A stretch of 55,567 bases of DNA from CAWUIO01 sp963922455. Its GTDB lineage: Bacteria > Bacteroidota > Bacteroidia > Cytophagales > Microscillaceae. The notes under the pieces are model-generated. The model saw only the letters and a program-made list of their open reading frames with translations, was not told the origin of the DNA and made no database searches. A program made the translations under genes and the position numbers. Location of the stretch: NCBI GenBank assembly GCA_963922455.1, contig CAWUIO010000034.1, forward strand, positions 1-55,567, in the 5' to 3' direction. Positions 26,612 to 36,369 of the stretch are shown in pieces. Numbering within the stretch: position 1 is the first letter of the stretch; each line of letters opens with the position of its first letter.

Positions 26612-27832
26612 ATGAAGAATCAGTCAATTTATATAATCGGCAGTCTTGCTTTTTTATTCCTCCTCAATGCCTGTAACAGCTTAGACAAGCTGGCCCGCAA
26701 TGATCAGGAATACGATGACCTCTACTACTCTACCAAAGACCGTCCCGTCTTTGTTGCTTCTACCAGTAGAACCCCAAGCCGGACCAATACAAATTCTACT
26801 CAAATAGAAAACCCAAGCAATCCAGGACTGGACATTCCTTTTGACAATGAAAATATCAACTCAGATTATGTAGCTCCCCAAAACCCGACCTACAGCACAA
26901 ATTCCTACTTTGACCCGAATTATGAGCAAAATTTGAATACGGGCAATTATTACCCCAATTCCAATATTGCTTTCCAAAACGATCCCTACTTTTATGATCC
27001 TTTTTATCGGGCCAATACCTGGTGTCCCACAACTTTTAACCGAGGCTTTAACGTACAAGTAGGCTTTGGTAATACCTGGGGCCGGAGATTTGGTAATCCG
27101 TTTTATGATCCGTTTTTCCAACCTTGGTCTTATGGCTATGGCATCAACCAGGGATTTTATTCGGGTTATTGGAACAACCCCTATGCCTGGAACAGTCCGT
27201 ATTTTTACAATCAGCCGGTAGCCGTTTACTACCCCACGAGCGGAGCCATTTATAATGGAGTCAATACCTCTCAAGAAGTGGTACAAAGAACCCGCTACTA
27301 CGGCCCTAGGACCAATAATGGGGCAAATAAAATTATCTCCAATGCTTCTCGTCGTAGAGTAAACCGCACAAGTACCGTGAGAACCACCACCAGTCAAGTT
27401 GGACTCGAGGATAACACCATCCAGCAAAATACAGGTACTCGTACGAGTCGTAGCCAACGGTATCCCAGTCGTACCCGTAATTCATACAATCAGACAAGCA
27501 ATTCATCTAACTTGTCTACCACCCCCAATACCAATACCCGGAGCAGAGTGACCAGCCCAACCAAGACCCGGACTACGCCTCGGGTGAGCCCTACCCGTAC
27601 TCGCTCCCGAACTGTAAGCCCGAGCCGATCTACGACCACTAGCCCCAGCCGAACAAATCGGAGCCGGGTTACTCCAAGCCGTACAAGTCCGAATATAAAT
27701 CGCACCCGGAGTTCCACTCCAAGTCGGCGCGTTACGCCCTCCCGTAGCCCCAGTCGGACCAGCCCTAGCAGAAGCAGCGGGGGATCTCGCTCGCGAAGTA
27801 GTACTCCGGTTAAACGTAGCCCTCGTCGCTAA
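26612..27832 (+). CDS. Lipoprotein with aromatic middle and SRT-rich basic tail
   Basis: 406 aa. A lipoprotein signal ends in LFLLNAC (Cys ~21), followed by DDLYYSTKDRPVF, a motif I associate with Cytophagales proteins. Residues ~90-220 are rich in Tyr, Asn, Pro, Phe and Gly. Residues ~255-406 are low complexity, dominated by Ser, Arg, Thr and Pro (TPSRRVTPSRSPSRTSPSRS) and strongly basic. It is probably an envelope-anchored protein; the basic tail may bind polyanions (inference). The porin-like gene follows by ~115 bp on the same strand, and proS is divergent. Function unknown. Confidence 0.8.
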   Translation: MKNQSIYIIGSLAFLFLLNACNSLDKLARNDQEYDDLYYSTKDRPVFVASTSRTPSRTNTNSTQIENPSNPGLDIPFDNENINSDYVAPQNPTYSTNSYFDPNYEQNLNTGNYYPNSNIAFQNDPYFYDPFYRANTWCPTTFNRGFNVQVGFGNTWGRRFGNPFYDPFFQPWSYGYGINQGFYSGYWNNPYAWNSPYFYNQPVAVYYPTSGAIYNGVNTSQEVVQRTRYYGPRTNNGANKIISNASRRRVNRTSTVRTTTSQVGLEDNTIQQNTGTRTSRSQRYPSRTRNSYNQTSNSSNLSTTPNTNTRSRVTSPTKTRTTPRVSPTRTRSRTVSPSRSTTTSPSRTNRSRVTPSRTSPNINRTRSSTPSRRVTPSRSPSRTSPSRSSGGSRSRSSTPVKRSPRR

Positions 27833-27946
27833 TCCAAAAAGATACATTTGAGTTTTTTTTAAGGGATAGATTCTTGGACAGTCATGTTCAAGAGGCTATC
27901 CCTACGTGCCACCACCAAAAGGAACTCCACTCATATCCACAGAAAC

Positions 27947-29542
27947 ATGAACTTAAAAAGAAAATATAAACGCTTACTAGGAAGCATCGGACTCTGTATC
28001 CTATCCCTTTCGGCTTATTCCCAAGACATCTCAGACAACGCCTTGGGTTATTTTAACGACGCTATCTTGTTTTCGCAGACAAGTTTTTCTGGTAGCGGCA
28101 GGATCCTAGGTATTGCAGGTGCGCAAACCGCCCTGGGGGGCGATGTCTCGAATATTGCCCATAACCCGGCAGGACTAGGATATTATCGCCGGTCTGAAAT
28201 TAGTTTTAGCCCTTCCCTACAATACGCAAATACGCAAACCGATTATATTTTGCCTTTTTCTGAAACCCGAACGCAGGATGATAAAATCAATTTTCATATC
28301 AACCACCTGGGTTTGGTCTTTTTCTCAGGGAAAGACCCACAACAACAAGGAAAATGGCGAGGAGGCTCGATTGGCTTAGCCCTAACCCGCGTCAATAATT
28401 TCCAAAACCGCATAAGCCTGGAAGGGACCAATACGACAACATCCCGTACAGATTCCTACGTGGAGTTAACAAATGGTATCCCCTTAAGTACACTGGAAAA
28501 TTTTGACGAGGTTGCCTTCGATTTTGAAAGAGGGGCCTACAATACATTTTTGACCAATCCCTTCGATCTAGACCAAAATGGCAACCCCATTGCCGACCCA
28601 GACACCTACTTTACGCTGGCCCGGGATGAAAACGAGAACCTAATTAGTGATATCCAACAAAAACAAACGATCGATACCAAAGGCTCACAGTACCAATTCA
28701 ACCTTGCCTTTGGAGGAAATTACGACGATAAACTCTACGTGGGAGCCGGCCTCGGCATAGGCATTCTCAATTACGAACAAGATTCCGAATATAGTGAAAG
28801 TATTGGGGGCAATTCTTTTTTGGACTCCTTTACAGAAAGTAATGAATTTAACCTGAGCGGTACGGGGTTTAATGCCCAGTTTGGCCTCATTTATCGTATG
28901 AACGACTGGGTGCGTTTAGGGGCTTCTTTTCAAACCCCTACGTTTTACTTCATCAATGAAGAATCTATTAGCAATTTTAGCTCCCTGGTATTTGACACCC
29001 TCGATAATTTGATACCCTTCGAATTTGAAACACTCCCCCAAGAGTTTGATTATCGTTTACAATCACCCTGGCGTTTAAACTTGGGTACTTCTTTCTTCTT
29101 TAATAAGTTAGGTTTTATCTCTATCGATGCCGAATATGTCGATTACACCAGTATGAAGCTCCGTAATTCTGATTTCCCAGGCTTCTTCGATGCCGACAAC
29201 CAAACCATTGAATCTATTTATAGGCCTGTGTGGAATTTTAGGCTAGGCTCTGAGTTCCGGTTTGATTACTTGCGTTTCCGAGGAGGTTTTGCCTATGAGG
29301 CAGATCCCTACGATAGTGACTTTGACGATATAGATAAAGCCCGCTATCATATCACCGGTGGTTTTGGGGTTCGGGTACCCGAGTTTTATATTGACTTAGG
29401 ATTGCAATACACTTGGTTTGAGTCTCCGGCATTTAACACCTACAGCTTGGATCCGAATGGTTTTTTGGGTGGGCTTGCTCCGGTAAACCAAAGCGAAAAC
29501 ACCAATATTCGCTTGATTATTTCCGCTGGTTTATTTTTCTAG
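27947..29542 (+). CDS. FadL/OmpP1-type outer-membrane barrel protein
   Basis: 531 aa. The signal peptide LKRKYKRLLGSIGLCILSLSAYSQ fits the in-frame ATG at 27947 rather than the one 63 bp upstream. After cleavage, SGSGRILGIAGAQTALGGDVSNIAHNPAGLGYY is the hallmark N-terminus of the OmpP1/FadL family (hydrophobic-compound transporters) and related Bacteroidota barrels such as PorV. The remainder shows alternating beta-strand patterns and ends in a strand, LIISAGLFF, terminated by an aromatic residue as in outer-membrane barrels. Its stop codon overlaps that of the convergent SulP gene by 4 bp (CTAG). Confidence 0.85.
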   Translation: MNLKRKYKRLLGSIGLCILSLSAYSQDISDNALGYFNDAILFSQTSFSGSGRILGIAGAQTALGGDVSNIAHNPAGLGYYRRSEISFSPSLQYANTQTDYILPFSETRTQDDKINFHINHLGLVFFSGKDPQQQGKWRGGSIGLALTRVNNFQNRISLEGTNTTTSRTDSYVELTNGIPLSTLENFDEVAFDFERGAYNTFLTNPFDLDQNGNPIADPDTYFTLARDENENLISDIQQKQTIDTKGSQYQFNLAFGGNYDDKLYVGAGLGIGILNYEQDSEYSESIGGNSFLDSFTESNEFNLSGTGFNAQFGLIYRMNDWVRLGASFQTPTFYFINEESISNFSSLVFDTLDNLIPFEFETLPQEFDYRLQSPWRLNLGTSFFFNKLGFISIDAEYVDYTSMKLRNSDFPGFFDADNQTIESIYRPVWNFRLGSEFRFDYLRFRGGFAYEADPYDSDFDDIDKARYHITGGFGVRVPEFYIDLGLQYTWFESPAFNTYSLDPNGFLGGLAPVNQSENTNIRLIISAGLFF

Positions 29543-31818
29543 TTCGCAATACTTTCTAGGTCTTGGCTAAGGCTATCCGGGTTATGCTCAACTAGGATAA
29601 TGTCCAAGAGTTTTTCGGCAAAATCTATAGCATCTTCCATTTCGTTACGGTTCATTAATGTCAGGTTTTTGTGAATGAGTATCCGGTTATTATAGCTCTC
29701 TACATTAAAATCTTGGTTTTCCTCCAAAAACTCAATCAGCTCAGCATGGAAAAATCCCCGAATTTCCAGGGAGTTTAAGCCTTGCAGTAGGTAATACTCC
29801 GAAAACTTAGGATATTCGTCAAAGTCGATATCTTCATACCCCAGGGTTTGCCAGACTTTGGCCAATAAGTTTTCCTTTCCCAGATTGAAGACCGGAATGG
29901 CTAAAGAAAGCCGTGAAATCAAAACCACCGATAAGGTATGGGTTTCTTCTTGTAAACGCGTACCCCGACTAATCAAAATGTCAGAGAATTCTATTTGAGA
30001 GGCGGGGGCCTCCGGGTTTGTCCGGTATTTCTTGAAAAATTTGTTTTCGCGATACTTGATATCATAGCCCATGGCAAAGCGAAAACCTTTTAAACGCCCG
30101 CCATCATAATTGAGATGCGGTTTCAGTTTGGCATTGTTGATAGAAGCCACCGCCAAGACATCCAGTTGCCTCTCATTATATTGGGTACTTTCTTGTGTAT
30201 ACTTAGCCAAGCGGAACCCCGACTTGTCTCGCCGAGTAGCTAAGGGATGTCTCGATAAGGAAATATGTTCATCCAAACCTTGCAGTTCCAATCCCATCTC
30301 ATTATCGGGAGAAACGTGGGGATAATGGTATATCAATTCTAAAAAACTGTGCTCTACCAATTTGCACTTGGTAAAGTCGAGATACACATGATTTTGGGGA
30401 GGGATGGTTTTGAGTTGCTTTCGTAAATTCAAAAAATTAGAAGCCAAAGCCTCACTACGCACCATGACCTTGCTTCTTTGGTTGGGATAGTTTACAACTT
30501 TTAATTGGATTCGGAAGAGATGTTTTAAGGGGGTGCCCAAGATCCAATAGATCAACCAACTCAGCAAAAGTCCTACCCCAAACCCGCCTAAAACTCCTAA
30601 AAATAGAGCACTTGTCAAGGTGCCTAAAAAGATCACCATTTGATCCCAACCAATATTTAAAATATTGGAAAACAGTTGGGGGGAATACGTACGGTAAATC
30701 CAATGGAGTAAAATAGCCGCCACACAACCCTGGGGAACCCATATTATCCAGGGTACCAAGATCATGTAGCCCAAGCCAAAGAATAAGCCAAGAAAAATAC
30801 CCGACCAACGCGTCTTAGCTCCCCCGTTTACATTGATCGCGCTCTGGGTTTGAGAGGTAAACATAGGCAAGCCACCAAGCAGACCACATAAAAAATTTCC
30901 AATACCCAAGGAAATCAATTCCCAGTTGCTGCGGGAACGACGTCGGTAAAAATCGGTAGCTTCGGTAGATCTTGTATTCAGCAAACTTTCCAAAGATAGT
31001 ATCAAAGCCATACTCAGGATAAGCTCAAAAGCTTTCCAATCTCTCATACGGTTCAAATCGGCCCAAGCAAACATGTGGTCTATCCCTTCGGCCGGGTAAA
31101 GAAAAATATCATGCCCAAAGCGATTACGGACGTCCATAAACCAAGCCATGCCTGCTCCCAGACATACTACCAAAAGCGCCGTAAGGATCAGCGGAGCGTT
31201 TCGGCTCTGAAAATAAGAGGCAATGGCCAAGGCTGCCAAGCATAACAAACCAATTAAGACAAACTCAATCTTCATTTGGTAGATCAACTCCAGGGGAAAC
31301 TCCATCACTTGATGCGTAAAAACCCCATTAGGAATCTCCAAACCTACCAATGGATACACCTGCTGTATCACCAAGAGTATTCCCAAGGAAGATACCAAGC
31401 CATATGTAATCGATTCTGGAATGGTATTAAGCCAATTACCCAAACCTAATAAGCCCCATAAAATCTGTAAAATGCCACAGAGTAAAATGATTGCCAAGAC
31501 TACCCGAAAACCGGTTTCCAAATACCCACTGCCTAAACTATGGATCGCCACAAACAAGAGGGGAGCCGTACTTAAGGCGGGCGCCCTAACACTCAAAGGC
31601 GAACCACTCAGAAAACCGAGCACTAAACTGCCTACCAAAACTGTAATAAGCCCGGCTTGGACAGGAAACCCACTACCATAGGTAGACACTAAACTGTAGG
31701 GCAAGGCAAAAAAAACTAAAAAAAGGGCGGTCAAGCTATCAAACCTAAAGTTTTTTACAAGCCCCTTGAAATAATCGGGCGGTGTTTGAAAAGAGGATTC
31801 ACGCATAGTAAGGCACAT
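29539..31818 (-). CDS. SulP-family anion transporter with C-terminal extension
   Basis: 759 aa. Residues ~20-430 carry ~10-12 membrane helices of the SulP (SLC26) fold: LTALFLVFFALPYSLVSTYGSGF, VRAPALSTAPLLF, and SLGIGNFLCGLLGGLPMFTSQTQSAINVNGG. A STAS-like domain (~440-530; HVYLDFTKCKLVEHSFLELIYHY) follows. Residues ~580-759 form an extra domain unusual for SulP, with FSEYYLLQGLNSLEIRGFFHAELIEFL. Members carry sulphate, bicarbonate or other anions; the substrate is not evident. The start may instead be the Met four codons downstream (31806). Confidence 0.87.
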   Translation of the reverse strand: MCLTMRESSFQTPPDYFKGLVKNFRFDSLTALFLVFFALPYSLVSTYGSGFPVQAGLITVLVGSLVLGFLSGSPLSVRAPALSTAPLLFVAIHSLGSGYLETGFRVVLAIILLCGILQILWGLLGLGNWLNTIPESITYGLVSSLGILLVIQQVYPLVGLEIPNGVFTHQVMEFPLELIYQMKIEFVLIGLLCLAALAIASYFQSRNAPLILTALLVVCLGAGMAWFMDVRNRFGHDIFLYPAEGIDHMFAWADLNRMRDWKAFELILSMALILSLESLLNTRSTEATDFYRRRSRSNWELISLGIGNFLCGLLGGLPMFTSQTQSAINVNGGAKTRWSGIFLGLFFGLGYMILVPWIIWVPQGCVAAILLHWIYRTYSPQLFSNILNIGWDQMVIFLGTLTSALFLGVLGGFGVGLLLSWLIYWILGTPLKHLFRIQLKVVNYPNQRSKVMVRSEALASNFLNLRKQLKTIPPQNHVYLDFTKCKLVEHSFLELIYHYPHVSPDNEMGLELQGLDEHISLSRHPLATRRDKSGFRLAKYTQESTQYNERQLDVLAVASINNAKLKPHLNYDGGRLKGFRFAMGYDIKYRENKFFKKYRTNPEAPASQIEFSDILISRGTRLQEETHTLSVVLISRLSLAIPVFNLGKENLLAKVWQTLGYEDIDFDEYPKFSEYYLLQGLNSLEIRGFFHAELIEFLEENQDFNVESYNNRILIHKNLTLMNRNEMEDAIDFAEKLLDIILVEHNPDSLSQDLESIAN

Positions 31819-31864
31819 TTAAAGCAAAAGCTGGCTGCTTTGTTCTTGCTGGTGTATAGGTGTT

Positions 31865-31994
31865 GGGGCTTGCCCGCGCTAACAGGTAGGGGCGGCTTAA
31901 TGGTCTATTCTATCGGCGCGGGCCGGGCTTTCGCTACTCGCCGGCCAGCGCGCTTACCAGCGGCGGGCTCAAACAATAGCTCTATCCCTAAGCC
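31865..31994 (-). repeat. Structured ~130-bp interspersed element, copy F
   Basis: A 130-bp copy, outer stem GGCTT/AAGCC and inner helix GCCCGCGC/GCGCGGGC. The middle helix AGCCCGC/GCGCGCT has one mismatch. The core is identical to A, B, D, G and H. Unlike most copies it faces a gene start: its AAGCCCC end is 46 bp upstream of the SulP start codon, and it is co-oriented with both flanking genes. Confidence 0.87.
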
Positions 31995-32101
31995 AAATTC
32001 GGGAAACAAGGATTCTGGTTTTCCCAATAAACAAGCTTCAAAAATCGCAGCAAGGACGGATATTTCCTGAGGGTAGCATGTGCCTTCTGAGCTAATTCGG
32101 G

Positions 32102-32683
32102 CTAAATTTTATCTAAATCACCCGATCCCCTCGGCCCTGCCTTAAGGTTTTGGGTAAGTTGGTCAAGCATTTTTTCGGGATTAGCCTCAATTATAAGCCT
32201 TTCCAGGGTAGATTGCGATAAAAATTCCGTTTTTACCATCGAGTGTAATAGATGGAGCAAGGGTTCGTAAAATCCTTGCACGTTTAAGATCCCGATGGGT
32301 TTTTGATGCAAGGACAAATTTTGCCAGGTAAACACCTCAAACAATTCCTCCAAGGTGCCAATACCGCCTGGTAAAATGAGAAAGGCCTCGGCCAGCTCGG
32401 CCATCGTCCGCTTCCGGTCGTGCATGGATTCTACAGTGATGAGCCGGCTAAGCCCGCTATGGCCCACCTCACGAGTTTTTAAAAATTCGGGAATAACGCC
32501 TATAACCTCTCCTCCTTTGTCCATAACCGTAGAAGCTAGGGCCCCCATTAAGCCAACCCTGCCTCCTCCCATCACCACCCGCACGTGACGAGCCGCTAGT
32601 AAGCGCCCAAGCGTTTGGGCATATTCTTTAAAAACGGGCAGGTTCCCTTCCCGAGAACCACAAAATATGCATACACTTTTCAT
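32102..32683 (-). CDS. LOG-family nucleoside 5'-monophosphate phosphoribohydrolase
   Basis: 193 aa Rossmann-like LOG protein. Motifs: VCIFCGSREGN at the N-terminus, VVMGGGRVGLMGALA, and the catalytic LPGGIGTLEELFEVFTW with the conserved Arg in MHDRKRTMAELAEAFL. The family cleaves cytokinin ribotides in plants; bacterial members act on AMP-like nucleotides or act as lysine-decarboxylase-like proteins of unclear role. It is cytosolic and probably transcribed singly. Confidence 0.88.
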   Translation of the reverse strand: MKSVCIFCGSREGNLPVFKEYAQTLGRLLAARHVRVVMGGGRVGLMGALASTVMDKGGEVIGVIPEFLKTREVGHSGLSRLITVESMHDRKRTMAELAEAFLILPGGIGTLEELFEVFTWQNLSLHQKPIGILNVQGFYEPLLHLLHSMVKTEFLSQSTLERLIIEANPEKMLDQLTQNLKAGPRGSGDLDKI

Positions 32684-32810
32684 AACATTTTAGACTGTGA
32701 CAGCTTTTACTAAAAGATTCTTAAGAAATAGTTAAATATTTCCGTTCAGTTGAACAGGAATAAAGCTGAGACTACTTTTGAGTTTCAAGCCCAATTGAAC
32801 CTAAGGCTAC

Positions 32811-35027
32811 ATGAAACTATTTTTTTTGACGAATACCCTAGCCTTGGCCTGGGTACTATTTTTTGGTGCATGCCTAGCTCAAACCCCAAAAGACCCACAC
32901 TATTGTTTGAAGGTAAACAAAACCCAGGAGGTCATCAAGATGGATGGCGAACTTCTGGAAGCTACCTGGAAAGAGGCCGAAAAAGCGAATCGCTTTTATC
33001 AGCAGTTTCCATACGATAGCTCATTTGCCAATCATCCCACTGAAGTGATGATGAGCTTTGACGATACCCACTTATACCTGGCAGCCATCTGTTATGACAC
33101 TACTCCCGGAAAGTATATCGTTTCTTCCCTAAGAAGAGATTTCTCCGGTCGTAACAATGATTTTTTTACGGTATACCTTGACCCCTTTGGAGATGGCATC
33201 AATGGATTTACTTTTGGGGTAACGCCCTACGGTGTCCAGCGAGAAGCCCTTATTAGCAATGGCGATAATTTAAATGGCGATTGGGACAACAAGTGGTTTT
33301 CGGCTGCCAAACACTACGGTGACTATTACGTTGTAGAAATGGCCATTCCCTTCAAAACCTTGCGTTACAAAAGTGGAGCAACTGCTTGGAAGGTAAATTT
33401 TGCCCGAATCAATAAACGGAACAATGAAAACTCCTCTTGGGTCCCGGTAGCCCGCAACTTTCGCTTGTCTAACTTAGCGTTTACGGGTGAACTAAAATTT
33501 AATGCCCCCTTACCAGAGACCGGAGTAAATATCTCTCTGATTCCTTTTGTTAGTACCATTGTCCAAGAAGACCGGGAAGCTGGAGAAGATGCCTCCTATA
33601 ATCTGGAATTTGGGGGAGACGTGAAAATAGCGGTAACTTCTTCTTTAAATTTAGATTTAACGGTCAATCCTGACTTTTCTCAAGTTGAGGTAGATCGACA
33701 GGTAACCAATTTGAGCCGCTTTGAGCTCTTTTTTCCCGAAAGAAGACAGTTCTTCTTAGAAAACCAAGACCTATTTTCTCGTTTCGGTTTTAGTCGTATC
33801 CGCCCCTTCTTTTCTCGTCGTATTGGCATTGGAGAAGACAGTACTACCGGAGACCGGGTACAAATCCCTATTTTATTTGGTGCTCGTCTCAGTGGAAAAG
33901 TCGATAAAAACTGGAGAGTAGGGCTACTCAATATGCAGACTCAAAGAGAGCCCCGCTTTGGGGTAGAAGGGCAAAACTATACCGTAGCTACCTTCCAGAG
34001 GCAAGTCTTTGCCCGCTCTAATATCGCTGGTATATTCGTTAACCGGCAAAGAACGAGTGGGGGAGACGAAATTCAAGGAGAAGACTCCACTGCTTACAAC
34101 CGGGTCGTTGGTTTGGATTATAACCTATCCAGTCAAGATAATAAATGGCGGGGCAAATTTTTCTTTCATCAATCACTCAGTCCCCAGCAAAAAGCCAATG
34201 CCTATGCCCATGCTTCCTTTCTGGGGTATTTTACGCCCAATTTTGACCTGATATGGAACCACGAGTTTGTTGGAGAAAACTATCAAGCCGATTTGGGCTT
34301 TGTGCCCCGAACTAACCATTGGCGCCTGGAGCCCTTTGCCCGTATAAAATTTTACCCCCAAAACCCCAAGACTAAAGTGAATGTCCATGGTTTTGGGATA
34401 GGAAATAGCACATTTTGGGATACTGACGGACTTCTCACGGATCGCTTTTTTGGATTGTCCTACTTTTTTGAGTTTCTCAATACTAGCTCCTTAGAATTTG
34501 AGGTCAATAATGAGTACAATCTCCTTTTCTCTGATTTTGACCCCACAAATACCGGAGGAGAAGAATTACTATCGGGGGAAGACTTTAGCTATACCCGCTA
34601 CGGCTTGTTTTATGAGTCGGATAGTAGACGCTTGTTTAATTATGAGTTGGGTATCAACCTGGGACAATTTTTTAACGGGACTCTAAGCTCCGTTTCCACC
34701 CGAGTATCTTATCGCTTTCCTCCTTATGTGCAGCTATCGGTATCCGTAGATTATAACCAAATTGATTTACCAGAACCATTCAATGATGCGAATTTGTTTT
34801 TGATCCAGCCCCGGTTTGATTTTACTTTTCGCAAAAATGTATTCTTGACTTTATTTAGTCAATTCAACAGTCAGGATGATAATATAAATTTAAATGCCCG
34901 TTTCCAGTGGCGATTTAAACCCGTTTCGGATTTATTTGTTGTTTATACAGAAAATTATTTATCCGATCCGCTACAGACGCGTAATCGATCTTTGGTTCTT
35001 AAGTTAACCTACTGGTTGAACCTGTAG
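32811..35027 (+). CDS. DUF5916-family exported protein with CBM9-like domain
   Basis: 738 aa. A signal peptide MKLFFLTNTLALAWVLFFGACLAQ is followed (~30-200) by a CBM9-like domain (KMDGELLEATWKEAEKA, HPTEVMMSFDDTHLYLAAICYD). The rest is a beta-rich region with FELFFPERRQFFLENQDLFSRF, typical of DUF5916, likely an outer-membrane barrel ending LVLKLTYWLNL. Members are common in Bacteroidota and of unknown function; carbohydrate binding is suggested by the N-terminal domain. The PaaE-like gene begins 33 bp after its stop, possibly co-transcribed by proximity. Confidence 0.85.
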   Translation: MKLFFLTNTLALAWVLFFGACLAQTPKDPHYCLKVNKTQEVIKMDGELLEATWKEAEKANRFYQQFPYDSSFANHPTEVMMSFDDTHLYLAAICYDTTPGKYIVSSLRRDFSGRNNDFFTVYLDPFGDGINGFTFGVTPYGVQREALISNGDNLNGDWDNKWFSAAKHYGDYYVVEMAIPFKTLRYKSGATAWKVNFARINKRNNENSSWVPVARNFRLSNLAFTGELKFNAPLPETGVNISLIPFVSTIVQEDREAGEDASYNLEFGGDVKIAVTSSLNLDLTVNPDFSQVEVDRQVTNLSRFELFFPERRQFFLENQDLFSRFGFSRIRPFFSRRIGIGEDSTTGDRVQIPILFGARLSGKVDKNWRVGLLNMQTQREPRFGVEGQNYTVATFQRQVFARSNIAGIFVNRQRTSGGDEIQGEDSTAYNRVVGLDYNLSSQDNKWRGKFFFHQSLSPQQKANAYAHASFLGYFTPNFDLIWNHEFVGENYQADLGFVPRTNHWRLEPFARIKFYPQNPKTKVNVHGFGIGNSTFWDTDGLLTDRFFGLSYFFEFLNTSSLEFEVNNEYNLLFSDFDPTNTGGEELLSGEDFSYTRYGLFYESDSRRLFNYELGINLGQFFNGTLSSVSTRVSYRFPPYVQLSVSVDYNQIDLPEPFNDANLFLIQPRFDFTFRKNVFLTLFSQFNSQDDNINLNARFQWRFKPVSDLFVVYTENYLSDPLQTRNRSLVLKLTYWLNL

Positions 35028-35060
35028 CGCTATATTAATCTCTTATTTCCCAAAAAATAT

Positions 35061-36131
35061 ATGAAAAACTTTCAACTCTCCATCAAAAGCATACGCATGG
35101 AGACAGCCGACGCGCTTACCATAGTATTTGACCAACCCCAAGAAGGTCCTCTACAATACCATGCTGGTCAATTTCTCACTCTAGTTTTAGCCATTGAAGG
35201 AAAATCGGTAAGAAGGGCCTACTCTTTAAATACAGCTCCTAGCCTAGATAAGTACCCAGCGGTAACGGTAAAGCGGGTGGAGAATGGTTTGGTATCTAAT
35301 TTTATCCACGATACCCTCAAAGAAGGGGATTCCATTGAGGTCTTGGAGCCCATGGGTCAATTTACTACGGAGATTAAGCCGCAACAAGCTCGTCATGTGG
35401 TTTTGTTGGGAGGTGGAAGTGGAATTACGCCCCTTATGGCACTTTTAAAGGATATATTGAGCCACGAGCCTGAATCACAGGTAAGCTTAATATATGCCAA
35501 TAGAGACCCTGAGTCTATTATATTTAGAGAAGGCTTAAAAGAGTGGGCTCAAAAGTTTCCCGAGCGCTTTAGAGTTTTGCATATTTTGGAAGACCCCAAA
35601 GACTTTGCCGAGCCTCATTATGCCGGGAGATTGAATACTCCGGTACTCCGTGAAATGTTGGGCCGTCTATCTTTAAACGAAAGCAAACAGCTTGAGTACT
35701 TCATGTGTGGCCCCGGCGGCATGATGCAGCAAATTGAGAAAAGTTTTTCCGAATTGGGAATCCCCATGGAGCAACTTCGTAAGGAAAGCTTCGGAATTTC
35801 ACCAGAAGAGGCCGCTCAGAAAAAAGCTGAAAGGGTAGAAGATGGTGAAAACTTACAAAGCCGGGAAGTAAAAGTGCAATATGCCGGAGAAACTTACACC
35901 TTTAAGGTAAGCCCGGATAAGACCATCTTACAAGCCGCTATGGATCACGATATTGATCTGCCTTATTCCTGCCAAAGTGGTATGTGTACCGCTTGTATGG
36001 GCCGTACAAGCTCCGGGAAAGTAGAAATGGAAGAAGAAGAAGCCCTGACCCCCAAAGAAATAGAGCAGGGCTATGTGCTCACGTGTGTAGGGCACCCCAA
36101 GACTGATGATGTGGTTATCATAATTGATTAA
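35061..36131 (+). CDS. PaaE-like ferredoxin-dependent NAD(P)H oxidoreductase
   Basis: 356 aa. FAD-binding: RRAYSLNTAPS. NAD(P)-binding: VVLLGGGSGITPLMALLK and YFMCGPGGMM. C-terminal plant-type 2Fe-2S domain: CQSGMCTACMG with the last Cys in VLTCVGHP. The order (FNR then [2Fe-2S]) matches PaaE of the phenylacetyl-CoA epoxidase and related oxygenase reductases. No oxygenase or paa genes are near, so it may serve a different electron acceptor. Cytosolic. Confidence 0.88.
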   Translation: MKNFQLSIKSIRMETADALTIVFDQPQEGPLQYHAGQFLTLVLAIEGKSVRRAYSLNTAPSLDKYPAVTVKRVENGLVSNFIHDTLKEGDSIEVLEPMGQFTTEIKPQQARHVVLLGGGSGITPLMALLKDILSHEPESQVSLIYANRDPESIIFREGLKEWAQKFPERFRVLHILEDPKDFAEPHYAGRLNTPVLREMLGRLSLNESKQLEYFMCGPGGMMQQIEKSFSELGIPMEQLRKESFGISPEEAAQKKAERVEDGENLQSREVKVQYAGETYTFKVSPDKTILQAAMDHDIDLPYSCQSGMCTACMGRTSSGKVEMEEEEALTPKEIEQGYVLTCVGHPKTDDVVIIID

Positions 36132-36261
36132 GCACTTTCAAAAAATAATATTGTAGTATTGAACTTCTTTATTGGCATTTTATTTGGTAATCATTACGTA
36201 CTTTAATACATTTACAAGAACAATAAAAACATAGTCCAACTCAGCATCGTAAAAATGCAAT

Positions 36262-36288
36262 AAGAAAGAGTCCGCAAGATTCTTTTTT
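36262..36288 (+). terminator. Possible intrinsic terminator upstream of small basic protein
   Basis: The stem AAGAAAGAGTC/GATTCTTTTTT (two G-T pairs) has loop CGCAA and the T run lies in its 3' arm. It is 130 bp beyond the PaaE-like stop codon, so it may be its terminator or a leader element for the next gene. Confidence 0.4.
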
Positions 36289-36369
36289 ATTATCAATCAG
36301 CCTTTATGAGTCCTTGCTTAAATGTGAGAAGGCACCTTGATTACACACAACAGTAAACCTATAAGGATT

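Noticed and set aside
31786..32070. 94-aa open frame over element F
   Set aside because: Read-through of a repeat; shares GRAFATR-type translation with other copies and has no start or length consistency.
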